Positions 1-9,347 of a stretch of 64,000 nucleotides of DNA are shown one piece after another. The number at the start of each line of letters is the position of its first letter. Positions within the stretch are counted from its first letter, which is position 1. Source of the DNA: AG25 sp035604455 (lineage in GTDB: Bacteria; Gemmatimonadota; Gemmatimonadetes; Gemmatimonadales; GWC2-71-9). The stretch lies in the NCBI GenBank assembly GCA_035604455.1, contig DATNIM010000100.1, forward strand, positions 25,586 through 89,585, read 5' to 3'. The position numbers were made by a program, and so were the translations under genes. The notes below the pieces were generated by a model, which had not been told where the DNA came from, searched no databases, and was given only the letters and a program-made list of their open reading frames with translations.

Positions 1-578
1 GTGACGTGCACTGTGACCGGCACCCCGAGCCGGGCGCACGCCACGAGCACCGAGACATCGGGCGCTGTGAGGTTGGCCCGGCGCGCGAGGGCTGTAGCCA
101 GGGCCTCACCCGTGCCCTGATCGTTCCGGGCCCCGGCGGCAATGGCTCCGTTCATGTCGCGTCCCGTTTCGTCGGCCATGCCGAACGTCCCGTCTCGCAA
201 GCCTGCGCCCACGTCCTCGCTCGTGCCCCCGTAGGCGGCGAGCTCGAAATCGTGGATCGCGGCGCTCCCGTTCATCGCCACGTGGGTGATCACGCGACGC
301 CCTAGGAGCTCGATCAGCACGGGGCCGACGCCGACCTTGATGACGTGCCCGCCGAGCATGACGACAACGCCCCGCCGGCCCGCGGCGGTGACCAGCTGGT
401 CCACGACAAAGCGCAGATCGCGCGCGGCCAGCACGTCGGGCAGGCTCTGCCAGAACGCACGGAAGCTGTCATCGGCGTTCCGCGCGTGGGCGAGCACCGG
501 GGGCGACACACGGTGCGCGCGGTCGGTCACCGAGACCGTCCGCACCTTCGCGAGATCGGCCTCGCGATACTCCGTCAT
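1..578 (-). CDS. Deoxyhypusine synthase-like conserved protein, 3' end outside window
   Basis: An open frame starts at ATG 578 and runs off the left edge, so about 192 N-terminal residues are seen. The ATG overlaps the stop of the upstream glycosyltransferase gene (ATGA), placing it last in that operon. Around residues 75-145 there is a Gly-rich stretch (MLGGHVIKVGVGPVLIELL), then NGSAAIHDFELAAYGGTSED and GLRDGTFGMADETG. I associate this pattern with bacterial proteins grouped near the deoxyhypusine synthase fold (NAD-binding Rossmann type), but I cannot confirm the family. Bacteria generally lack the eIF5A substrate, so a true deoxyhypusine role is unlikely and the function is unknown. The frame is certain from codon pattern and overlap; the name is tentative. 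Confidence 0.7.
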   Translation of the reverse strand, partial: MTEYREADLAKVRTVSVTDRAHRVSPPVLAHARNADDSFRAFWQSLPDVLAARDLRFVVDQLVTAAGRRGVVVMLGGHVIKVGVGPVLIELLGRRVITHVAMNGSAAIHDFELAAYGGTSEDVGAGLRDGTFGMADETGRDMNGAIAAGARNDQGTGEALATALARRANLTAPDVSVLVACARLGVPVTVHV

Positions 579-2041
579 GGGCGGTCAGGCTCCGAGAACT
601 CCTTCAGTTTGAGCGTCACGGTGCCGAAGGAGAACTTGGATTGCAGCGCGAGAAGGAGTCGTTCGGGAGAGTCCGATAGCCACATACGGGCTTCCGCCCG
701 CTCGGCGAAGATCCCTCCGCCGTTAGGAATCTTGGGGCTCAAGACCACCGCGTTCCAATCGTGACCGGCCACATTCACGCGTTCGTGCCCCAATACGTCG
801 ACCACGACGGGGTTGCGCTCCGGCCGGAAATAGCGGCGGTACTCGTAGTGCTGGCCCACCTGGAGGGGAACCGTGCGGATCCAGTACAGGAATGCCGTGT
901 CGTCGAGCGGGTTGGCGACCGTGGCTCGAGCGGAGTCGTGCCCGCTCTCCTGGTAGACCCCTGAGTCCGGGAAGATCTCGAAGCGGTTCTCCCAGAACTT
1001 CCCCTTCTCGTGGGTCTCGTTCCAGTAGCGCCGCGAAACGAAGTCCGATTGCCCGACCCAGGAATCGAGCGTCTGGTCGAGCTTGTACCACAGCGCACTG
1101 CCCTGGATATGGAAGCGGAAATGGACGGTCTGGGTGCCGCGCACCGTGTCGAGGCCGACGACCTGGAGGGACGCCTCGCCCACCGTGATCACCCCGTAGC
1201 GCGCGGCATAGACCAGGCGCTCGCCGACTGGGAAGGGCACGGGTTCGGTCGCCGGGACGAGTGTGGCGGCTCCGCTTTGCGCCGGGCGATGCGCCACGGG
1301 CGGCGCGAAGGCAAGGAGCGCGGCCAGGGGAAGGGTGCGAAGCGTCTTGCGGGCCCGCCACGCGGACACGAGCTGTCGCCAGAGCGGGGTGCGTAGCGGG
1401 CGCTGCACGAGATCGTAGCGCACGACGCCTCGGAACGTCTCGATGCGCCGCGCAAAGGGAGCGAGGCGGGCAAGAAGCTCTGCGTTGGCGGACCACCCGC
1501 TCGTCGTCAGGAGCACACCATCCCGGCGCTGGGCTTGGCGCCACACGGCCAGTCGCAGCGCTACGAAACCGGACGCGGAGTCGCGCACGCCCGGCACGCG
1601 CAGCAACCAACGGCCGGCCCGCCGTGCCCAGCGCAGGGCCGCGGGCGGTTCGCCCTCGACGTCGAGGAGCTCGGCCACGACCACGTCGGCGCCCGACTCG
1701 AGGTGGCGCACCATCTCCACCATAGCGTCCGGCGGATGGCTGAAATCGGCGTGCAGCGTGATGGCGCAGTCCCGGCGGGGACGGTCGGTACGCTGCAGGG
1801 CGAGACCGAGCAGCTCCTCGAGGCTCGCGGTGTAACCCCGGCGTTCCGCGTGCGTGATCACGGTCATGGGCAGGACTTTCGCATACGACGCGAGGAGCTC
1901 CGCGCTGCCGTCGGCGGAACCGTCGTCGCATACGAGCAGGTGATATTCGCGGGGGAACCCGGCGAACACCTGCCGCACCTTCCACAGCACGAGCCCGACC
2001 GTGTGGGCTTCGTTATGCACGGGAATGCACACGTAGATCAT
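575..2041 (-). CDS. Family 2 glycosyltransferase joined in frame to a DUF3108 domain
   Basis: 488 aa. Residues 1 to about 225 are a GT-A (family 2) glycosyltransferase: IYVCIPVHNEAHT at the N terminus, VCDDGSADGS (nucleotide-sugar aspartates) and a later LHADFSHPPD motif. A hydrophobic stretch (LRTLPLAALLAFAPPVAH, about 235-252) follows, then a DUF3108-type beta-rich domain (about 268-488) that begins PFPVGERLVYAARYG. DUF3108 proteins are normally exported on their own, so the hydrophobic stretch looks like the signal peptide of an originally separate protein. An in-frame GTG at 1369 would start exactly such a protein (264 aa). The gene is therefore either a true fusion with a cytoplasmic transferase and a periplasmic domain, or two nested products. 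It overlaps the next gene by ATGA and follows the kinase gene by 41 bp. Confidence 0.85.
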   Translation of the reverse strand: MIYVCIPVHNEAHTVGLVLWKVRQVFAGFPREYHLLVCDDGSADGSAELLASYAKVLPMTVITHAERRGYTASLEELLGLALQRTDRPRRDCAITLHADFSHPPDAMVEMVRHLESGADVVVAELLDVEGEPPAALRWARRAGRWLLRVPGVRDSASGFVALRLAVWRQAQRRDGVLLTTSGWSANAELLARLAPFARRIETFRGVVRYDLVQRPLRTPLWRQLVSAWRARKTLRTLPLAALLAFAPPVAHRPAQSGAATLVPATEPVPFPVGERLVYAARYGVITVGEASLQVVGLDTVRGTQTVHFRFHIQGSALWYKLDQTLDSWVGQSDFVSRRYWNETHEKGKFWENRFEIFPDSGVYQESGHDSARATVANPLDDTAFLYWIRTVPLQVGQHYEYRRYFRPERNPVVVDVLGHERVNVAGHDWNAVVLSPKIPNGGGIFAERAEARMWLSDSPERLLLALQSKFSFGTVTLKLKEFSEPDRP

Positions 2042-2082
2042 GAGGCCAATCTAGACGTATGGCCGACGCGCGGCCAAGCGAG

Positions 2083-4032
2083 TCACGCGGGGCGCGGTGC
2101 GACCCGGGCCAGTACGCGCCGGAGCTCGTCCAGAGTGAAGGGTTTCTTCAAGTAGGGGCGGCCCAGGCCTTCGAGGAAGTGCAGCGTGTCGCCGCGCACC
2201 GTGTCGCCCGTCGCGAACACGATCCGGGCGGCGGCGATGGGGTGCTCGTGTGTGAGGCGGTGGTACATCTCGCGCCCGCCGACATGGGGCATCCGCAGAT
2301 CGCAAATGATGACATCGAAGGGCTCGCCAAGCGCGCGTTCGCAGGCGTGCGCTCCATCCGTCGCCACGTCGACGGTGTGGCCCCAGCTCTCGAGGGTGGA
2401 GCGCATGTAGTACAGGATGTGCGGTTCGTCATCCACGACGAGCACCCGGAGCGGGTGCGGGTCGCGCGCGGGTTCCACGGGGGCGCTCACGCGGACGCCG
2501 GCGGCGGCGCCGGGTAGTTCCACCGTGAACGTGGCGCCGGCGCCCGAGCGGGTCTCGAGCGTCAACCGACCGCCGTGCTCCTTCACGATGCCTTGGCAAA
2601 TGGAGAGCCCAAGGCCTGTGCCCTGGCCCTCTCCCTTCGTCGTGAAAAAGGGCTCGAAGACGCGCGCGACGAAGTCGTCCGGAATCCCGGGCCCCGTATC
2701 CGTCACGCTGACCGCGACCCCGTCGAGCCAGCGGCGCGCGCCGACTGTGATGCGACCCGGGCGATGCTCGCCCGCGATCGCCTGGGCCGCGTTGGCAATG
2801 AGGTTGACGAACACCTGCTGAATCTGGTTCGCGTTGATTTCAAGGTTCGGCAGCCCGTCCTCGATCTCGAGCGTGGCGCTCACGTGGTGCGCGAGCAACT
2901 CGTTGTGGAGGAGGGCGAGGGTCGAGTCGAGGACCGGCTTGAGGTCCTGAACCTTGCGGCCGCCTTCCTGGCTGCGGGCGAACGACAACAGGTTCTTCAC
3001 GATGGTGGCCGCGCGCTCTGCTTCCTGGCGGATGACGTGCAGCGGTTCGCTAAGCGCCGCCGGTACCTCCCCGGTCTCCGCGAGGAAATCCGATAGCCCC
3101 ACGACGGAGGCGAGCGGATTGTTGAGATCGTGGGCGACCCCGGCGATCAACTGGCCGATGGCCGACATCTTCTCCGACTGGATCAGTTGGTCCTGGAGCT
3201 GGCGCTTTTCCGTCTGGTCCTCGAAGACGAGCACGGCCGCCCCCGCGTCCGCGAGGGCGATCACCGTGCACAAGAGGGTCCGTTCTCCGGCTCGCAGCTC
3301 GATCGGGGCCGGATGCTGCGCGCGCTCAGCGACCGCCCGGCCCACGGGGTCCACCCAGGCGGGCGGCAGGAGGTCGAGCCACGGTCGGCCGGGGAGTCCC
3401 GTGACCGGCGTCCGGACGAGGTCGGCGAACACCCGGTTGGCGCGGCGCACCACACCCTGGGCGTCGATGATGCAGATCGCCTGTGTGATCGCGTCCACGG
3501 TCTCTTCCCAGGAGCGTTTGGCGCTCGAGAGGAGCTCGAGGAGGCGCGCGTTCTCGAGTGCGATTGTCGCTTGGGCGACCGCCGCGCGCACGACCGTCAG
3601 GGCGGCGGGTGAGAAGGCCCCGGCGCGCCGGGCGGTGAGCGACACGGCGCCGATCGGGCGTCCGGCCGCCGCGAGCGGAGCGCCGATCCAGGCCGCCGGC
3701 TCGTCGCGGCCGAGCGCGACGCCGAGCTCCCTGGCGCGTGCCGCCACGTCTCGCTCGAACAGGAGCGGCCCCGATCGGAGCGCGAGCTGGATCAAGGGGT
3801 CGTCCGTCGCGGCGGGCTCGGCCGCGGAATCCGACGCCACGGCGAGGCGGCTCGTGTCGGCGTCGAGGAGGACCACGATCAGGCGGTCGGGTGCGAGCAG
3901 CTCCGTCAGGGCCCGGGCGAGCAGCTCCACGGCCGTCGCCGGCCGAAAGGCTCCGGCCAGCTCTTGGGACAGTTGTGTGAGGCGACCAAGCAGCGCAGGG
4001 CTTGCGGTCGCTCTCGTGGTGGTCTCGCTCAC
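2083..4032 (-). CDS. Hybrid sensor histidine kinase (GAF-PAS-HisKA-HATPase-receiver)
   Basis: 649 aa from a GTG start. No transmembrane segment is visible, so it is a soluble sensor. Order: GAF-like domain (about 20-165), PAS domain (about 175-270), a short linker, then HisKA with the H-box GVAHDLNNPLAS (phospho-accepting His301). The HATPase_c domain follows, with its N-box (NLIANAAQAI), DTGPGIP and GTGLGLSI loops, to about residue 510. A receiver domain closes the protein (LRVLVVDDEP, acceptor Asp in VIICDLRMPH, conserved Lys in LKKPF near the end). Hybrid kinases usually pass phosphate to a separate phosphotransfer or response protein; none is adjacent. It lies 42 bp after the hydrolase gene and 41 bp before the glycosyltransferase gene, probably co-transcribed. 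The signal is unknown. Confidence 0.93.
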   Translation of the reverse strand: MSETTTRATASPALLGRLTQLSQELAGAFRPATAVELLARALTELLAPDRLIVVLLDADTSRLAVASDSAAEPAATDDPLIQLALRSGPLLFERDVAARARELGVALGRDEPAAWIGAPLAAAGRPIGAVSLTARRAGAFSPAALTVVRAAVAQATIALENARLLELLSSAKRSWEETVDAITQAICIIDAQGVVRRANRVFADLVRTPVTGLPGRPWLDLLPPAWVDPVGRAVAERAQHPAPIELRAGERTLLCTVIALADAGAAVLVFEDQTEKRQLQDQLIQSEKMSAIGQLIAGVAHDLNNPLASVVGLSDFLAETGEVPAALSEPLHVIRQEAERAATIVKNLLSFARSQEGGRKVQDLKPVLDSTLALLHNELLAHHVSATLEIEDGLPNLEINANQIQQVFVNLIANAAQAIAGEHRPGRITVGARRWLDGVAVSVTDTGPGIPDDFVARVFEPFFTTKGEGQGTGLGLSICQGIVKEHGGRLTLETRSGAGATFTVELPGAAAGVRVSAPVEPARDPHPLRVLVVDDEPHILYYMRSTLESWGHTVDVATDGAHACERALGEPFDVIICDLRMPHVGGREMYHRLTHEHPIAAARIVFATGDTVRGDTLHFLEGLGRPYLKKPFTLDELRRVLARVAPRPA

Positions 4033-4074
4033 TGGTCTCGCCGACTGCGCCCCCGACCGATCACCGAGTCCATC

Positions 4075-4752
4075 TCAGTTCACAGCCGCGGCAAACGTGC
4101 GGAACAGCGCCCCCTCCCCCTCATCTTCGGGGTGCCACTGCACGGCCATCGTCCACGTGGCCTCCGTGCCCTCGACCGCCTCGATGACGCCGTCCGGTGC
4201 CCACGCGCTCGCGCGCAGTCTTGGCGCCAAGTCGCGGATCGCCTGGTGGTGGCGACTGTTGACCGTGGTCTCGGCAACGCCGAGCGCCGTCCTCATGGAG
4301 GAGGCGGCCGCAATCCGCAGGGCATGTTGGGCGGTGTCCGCGTGATCGATCGGTCCCGGGCGCTCGCTTGGGAGATCCTGGTAGAGGGTCCCGCCGAGCG
4401 CGACGTTCAAGATCTGAAGACCGCGACAAATGCCCAGCACGGGGATCCCCCGCTCGCTGGCCGCGCCGATCAGCGCCACCTCGAGTGCATCGCGCACGGG
4501 GTCGGTTTCTTCGAGCTTCGGGTGCGGGGGGGCTCCGTAGAGCCCGGGGGCGACGTCCTCGCCGCCGGTGAGCACGAGCCCCGAAACGCGTGCGAGCGCG
4601 GCCGCCCCCTCGGCGGGATCGAGCGTCGCCGGCACGACGAGTGGCACGAGACCAGCACGTCGGACCGCGGCCAGGTACGCGTCGTTCAGCACGAGACGGG
4701 CGCGGCCCTCGATGGTCGTCAGGCGGGCGGTCACGGCCACGACGCGGTTCAT
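4075..4752 (-). CDS. Class I glutamine amidotransferase-type gamma-glutamyl hydrolase (PuuD-like)
   Basis: 225 aa. The start ATG 4752 overlaps the previous stop (ATGA), and the protein begins MNRVVAVTARL as in the peptidase C26 family. LVLTGGEDVAPGLYG gives the oxyanion strand, GIPVLGICRGLQILNVALGG contains the nucleophilic Cys, and MAVQWHPED carries the catalytic His; NSRHHQAI is also typical. The family hydrolyses gamma-glutamyl bonds, for example gamma-glutamyl-GABA in putrescine breakdown or related gamma-glutamyl metabolites. No other putrescine genes are nearby, so the substrate is open. Length is normal for the family (about 230-250 aa). Confidence 0.9.
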   Translation of the reverse strand: MNRVVAVTARLTTIEGRARLVLNDAYLAAVRRAGLVPLVVPATLDPAEGAAALARVSGLVLTGGEDVAPGLYGAPPHPKLEETDPVRDALEVALIGAASERGIPVLGICRGLQILNVALGGTLYQDLPSERPGPIDHADTAQHALRIAAASSMRTALGVAETTVNSRHHQAIRDLAPRLRASAWAPDGVIEAVEGTEATWTMAVQWHPEDEGEGALFRTFAAAVN

Positions 4753-5330
4753 CGGGGGGGGACGGGCGGCCCCAGTAGGGGGCAACGGGGGTTGCTGACG
4801 CCCGCCCACGAGACGCGCACGCCGACCAAGGGAATACTGCGATCGACCCCCGTCACGGACCCCAACACCGGGTCGCCGCGCGCGGCCTCGGATTCGTAGA
4901 TGAGCACTCCTTGGGCACGCTCCGTCGAGTCGTCGACCACGAGGAGCCCGTAGCCGCCGGGCGCCGCCGGGAACCCGAGCCCTTGGTATCCCATCACGAG
5001 CGTGTGCGCGCTGTCGGCTCGCGCGATGAGGACGGTGCCTTGGTCCGGCTGGCCCACGACCCGCGCCGGCAGCGTCGGCGATAAACCCCGCGGAGGCTCG
5101 GTGAGGACGGCAGAGGGATTGATCAGCTGCTGTTGGATGAGCGTCGGGCCCACGACCTGCGCGAGGCCGCACGTCGGGGAATGTGCTCCGCGCTCCCCAG
5201 CGCAATTGAGCGCCGACCAAGCACCGAACGCCCAGATCCACGTGCGCAGACCGCCGGCTCTCGGTACGCTGAGCATGCGACGCGCGGCTCGCCGCATGCG
5301 GGTTGTCGCGCCGGTCCGAGGTCCGGTCAT
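4749..5330 (-). CDS. Hypothetical exported protein
   Basis: 193 aa if started at ATG 5330; ATG 5276 would give 175 aa. The N terminus is Arg-rich, followed by a short hydrophobic stretch (WIWAFGAWSALNC) that could be a signal sequence. The Cys context does not match a strict lipobox. The rest has Gly/Pro/Val-rich beta character (LIARADSAHTLVMGYQGLG, GGYGLLVVDDSTERAQGVLI) with no family I recognise. The stop overlaps the start of the hydrolase gene (ATGA), which supports coding. A TATTAG hexamer ends 10 nt before ATG 5330 and could be a -10 element. Confidence 0.55.
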   Translation of the reverse strand: MTGPRTGATTRMRRAARRMLSVPRAGGLRTWIWAFGAWSALNCAGERGAHSPTCGLAQVVGPTLIQQQLINPSAVLTEPPRGLSPTLPARVVGQPDQGTVLIARADSAHTLVMGYQGLGFPAAPGGYGLLVVDDSTERAQGVLIYESEAARGDPVLGSVTGVDRSIPLVGVRVSWAGVSNPRCPLLGPPVPPR

Positions 5331-5399
5331 GCGGGCCAATCTAATACCGGGAGCGGGACACCCGCGTCGCGCTCAGCTTGACCGTGGTTCTGGGTGGCA

Positions 5400-5554
5400 T
5401 AACCTTTCCGAGTGTGAGGCGGCCTCGAAGAGTTCGAGCAGAGCGTTCGGCGAGGCGCCGATAACGTGAACCGCTTCCCGCCGTTGGCCGGTCGACCTAG
5501 CCGCTCCACCGCGGTCCGGGCCGGCGACCCGTATCCTTTGCTCGCTCGAGCCCC
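5400..5554 (+). promoter_or_regulatory. 5' leader of the coiled-coil gene, with promoter just upstream
   Basis: TTGACC at 5378-5383 and TAACCT at 5400-5405, 16 bp apart, form a good sigma70-type promoter on the plus strand, with a start expected near 5412. The first good coding frame opens only at 5555, so the leader would be about 140 nt. It contains a 16-codon Arg-rich frame (GTG 5414 to TAA 5464) whose start lies 8 nt after the -10. Nothing else is recognised. Confidence 0.45.
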
Positions 5555-6112
5555 TTGATCCGACGGATCGGCCGGCTCCGCGCCGCTGTCGACAAGGCCG
5601 CGTCGACCGAGGCTCTCCAGGAACTCGCGCACCGGCTCCGGGAGGCTGTCGTCGACGCCATCGCCGGGGTGGCCGAGCTACGCGCGGCGCGTGAGCGAAC
5701 GGAGGCCGCGCTCGCGATGCAGCGCCGGCAACGTGCCGAGGCCGAGCGGCGCGGGCGACTCGCCCGCGACATCCAGGACTCAGAGACCGCGGAGATCGCC
5801 GCGCGCTTCGCCGCGAAGCATGCCGAGCAGGTGGTGCGGCTCGAACAGCAGGCGCTGAGTACCGAGCGGGCGCTTGTTGGCGCCATGCGAGAACTCGACG
5901 AACTCCGCAGCGAGCTCGTCCGCGCCGAGCGTGACGGCCCGGCAAGCGCGGCTGAACGCAGCGCCGAGCGGGCGTGGCGCGCGCTCCGAGCCGGCAGGGA
6001 CGTCCCGGAGGGCGACATGCCCGGCGCGGTTCCCGAGGCCGAGCGCAAGCTCGCGAAAGAAGCCGCTGTGGAACAGCAACTCCGCGAACTCAAGCAGCGT
6101 CTGAGGCCATGA
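5555..6112 (+). CDS. Coiled-coil protein of unknown function
   Basis: 185 aa from a TTG start. Almost the whole protein is predicted helix: Ala/Glu/Arg/Leu-rich heptads from about residue 8 to 135, a short break (GRDVPEGDMPGAVPEA), then a final helix ending LKQRLRP. There is no signal peptide or membrane segment. It is loosely reminiscent of PspA/IM30-type helical hairpins but lacks their conserved N terminus, so I do not assign it. The competing minus-strand frames are Arg/Ser-rich shadows. It lies 100 bp before the RemA-like gene, in the same direction. There is no clear ribosome-binding site, so the start is uncertain. Confidence 0.65.
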   Translation: MIRRIGRLRAAVDKAASTEALQELAHRLREAVVDAIAGVAELRAARERTEAALAMQRRQRAEAERRGRLARDIQDSETAEIAARFAAKHAEQVVRLEQQALSTERALVGAMRELDELRSELVRAERDGPASAAERSAERAWRALRAGRDVPEGDMPGAVPEAERKLAKEAAVEQQLRELKQRLRP

Positions 6113-6212
6113 GAACGCGACCCCACGCGTCCGACGACTCGGGGCCCGCAAGCCGCCGCCGGCGGTCCGGTCCCCGGCCGACCCGCGCGAACCGCACCAC
6201 CCGGGAGGCACG

Positions 6213-6594
6213 ATGGAGATCAAGCGCGACCGCATGGTCTCGCTCGGCTATGGCCGGTATTGGCGGTCCGATCGCATCCTCGGTCTGATGCCGATCGAGG
6301 ACGAGCGCGGGCCCCGGCGTCGGACGAACGTGTTCGTGGAGGGACGTCCCGACCCGATCGTGGCTTCGCGGACCGAGCAGGGCATTCTCGACGACATGGC
6401 TGCGGATCCCGCCCAAACACACGTCTTGCGCGAGAGTGTTGTAGAGCTGATGGCCGCGTTCCACGAGTTCTCCCCGGTGCTGCGCCGCGCCCTCCAACGC
6501 GAACACCACTTCGATGTGGAGCGCTGGGAGGCGCGGCTCGCCCAGACTCTGCGCCCGTCGTCGGCGCCTGAGACTGGGGAGCAAAGCGAACTGT

Positions 6595-6602
<8 letters not shown>
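6213..6602 (+). CDS. RemA-like (DUF370-related) small protein, possible DNA-binding regulator
   Basis: 129 aa with a GGGAGG ribosome-binding site before ATG 6213. Residues 1-55 (LGYGRYWRSDRILGLMPIED, then an Arg cluster and VEGRPDPIVASRTEQGIL) resemble the GFGN...RIISIVSPESAPIKR region of RemA/DUF370, small proteins that oligomerise and bind DNA in Bacillus. The remaining 70 residues are helical and have no counterpart in RemA. The match is from memory of the family pattern and is weak. The stop lies inside the start region of the transporter gene (8-base overlap), so the two are probably coupled. Confidence 0.6.
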
Positions 6603-7956
<1,354 letters not shown>

Positions 7957-7965
7957 GGTCGGCCC

Positions 7966-9243
7966 TCAGTTGAAGCGCGTCGTCCGCCACAGGAGGTAGC
8001 CCGTCCCGACGAGCAGGGCCAGCATGGCGGCGACGAGCCCCGTGAACGCGGTCCACCCGAGCGCAACCGCCGGTCGGCGCGCGAGGAGTCCGAGGCCCAC
8101 GAACACAGCGGACGCGGAGCCAACGATCAGCCAATCGACCGGGCGGCGACCACGCGTCGCTGAGGCGGCCGCTTCCCCCCTGAGACCAGCTCGCACGTAG
8201 GCCGGGTCCACGTGGTAGCGCGTTTGCTCCCGTCGCGCCGCGGCTTCCCAGGCGCTCCGTTCGGTCGCGCCGGCGGCCGCGCTCGCAATCGCGACCGCGC
8301 CCGCCGCCATGACGAGGGACCCGCCGATGACCTCGGCATAGCGTTCCACCCCGCTCCCGCGAAGCTCGCCGAACACGAACAGGCCCCAGAGGAGTCCCCA
8401 CAGCTGATTCGTGTTTGAGAGCGGGATCCCGCGGCTGATTCCCACGTATTTCGCCGCGTATTGCTGGAACAGGTCGCCCACCACCCACACGAAGCCGCCG
8501 CACAGCAACCAGAAGAGGGCCGCGCGCGCCTCGACCAGGTCCCGCGCCAGGGTTGCAAGCCCGCCTTCCTGCGCCATCGCGACCGCCGTCATCGTGACAA
8601 GCTCCCCGACTGAGAAGAACGTGACGAAGGACAGCGGGTTCATCCCAGTCAGGTAGGCCTTCCGGTATGGGATGTACATCGTGCCCCACAGCACTCCGGC
8701 TCCGAGCGCCGCGGTCACTCCCCGCCACGCGTGTCCACCCGTCGTCGCGCGAGTTGAGGCCACAGCGAGGGCCGTCCCCCCGAGAAACATGAGCGCCGCC
8801 CCGCCGAGGACGGCGAACCATTGCGCCCGTCGTGCTCCGCGCAACTCGTTGAAGAGAACGATACCCCACACGATCCCGAGCAGGCTGTTGGCATTCCACA
8901 GCGGGAACGCGATGCTCAGCCCGATGTCTCTGATCGCGAAGATGGTGAGCGTATTCGCGACCGCCCACAGGCCGCCGGCAAGCAACGCCCAGACCACGAG
9001 GTGCGGCGCTTCGCGGACGTCGGTCCCGACCCCCGCGGTGCCACGTACGAGCGCCGGGACGCTCCAGCGGGCTACGAACACGCCGAGCACCATCGCAAGC
9101 GAGACGACCACCGGCGGCAGGGCGAGCGACGCGAGCTTCGTCGGGGCTTCGGCCGCCCCGAGCCACGCCCCCGCGGCAAACCCGCTCGCCACCCCTGCCA
9201 GGTACAGGCGGCGCACGCGCTCCGGCCCGAGAGCGCCCGTCAC
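7966..9243 (-). CDS. GRP/RhaT-like sugar permease (drug/metabolite transporter superfamily)
   Basis: 425 aa starting at GTG 9243, which overlaps the previous stop (GTGA). Ten membrane segments in two five-helix repeats, then a soluble stretch (about 345-375) and two more hydrophobic segments at the C terminus. Repeated family-type blocks SIAFPLWNANSLLGIVWGI and SRGIPLSNTNQLWGLLWGLF mark the two EamA-like halves, as in the glucose/ribose porter and rhamnose permease families. The substrate is unknown. It is the last gene of the gcvH-to-opp unit and ends 9 bp from the convergent POT gene. Confidence 0.82.
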   Translation of the reverse strand: MTGALGPERVRRLYLAGVASGFAAGAWLGAAEAPTKLASLALPPVVVSLAMVLGVFVARWSVPALVRGTAGVGTDVREAPHLVVWALLAGGLWAVANTLTIFAIRDIGLSIAFPLWNANSLLGIVWGIVLFNELRGARRAQWFAVLGGAALMFLGGTALAVASTRATTGGHAWRGVTAALGAGVLWGTMYIPYRKAYLTGMNPLSFVTFFSVGELVTMTAVAMAQEGGLATLARDLVEARAALFWLLCGGFVWVVGDLFQQYAAKYVGISRGIPLSNTNQLWGLLWGLFVFGELRGSGVERYAEVIGGSLVMAAGAVAIASAAAGATERSAWEAAARREQTRYHVDPAYVRAGLRGEAAASATRGRRPVDWLIVGSASAVFVGLGLLARRPAVALGWTAFTGLVAAMLALLVGTGYLLWRTTRFN

Positions 9244-9347
9244 CGGATCCAGCGCAGCAACAGCAGCCCGGCGAGCAGCACGCCCAGTGGGACCCAGAAC
9301 TGCACGTCGGTAAGCACTGCGCGCCACTCCGTGCGCTTCAGTCCCAC
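9240..9347 (-). CDS. 35-aa single-span membrane protein
   Basis: A short frame from GTG 9347 to TGA 9240. It begins inside the end of the DUF3047 gene (10-base overlap), and its stop overlaps the start of the permease gene (GTGA). The product is a charged N terminus (GLKRTEWRAVLTD) followed by one hydrophobic helix (VPLGVLLAGLLLLRWI). Double coupling at both ends and an uninterrupted hydrophobic pattern argue that it is translated. It resembles small proteins of the form ...VLTD.QFWVP... that I have seen beside transporters in other phyla. A structural or regulatory subunit of the permease is a guess. Confidence 0.65.
   Translation of the reverse strand: MGLKRTEWRAVLTDVQFWVPLGVLLAGLLLLRWIR

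Noticed and set aside
5373..6126. Two minus-strand frames over the coiled-coil gene
   Set aside because: Both are Arg/Ser/Ala-rich without structure, whereas the plus frame gives regular heptads and leads to a plus-strand operon.
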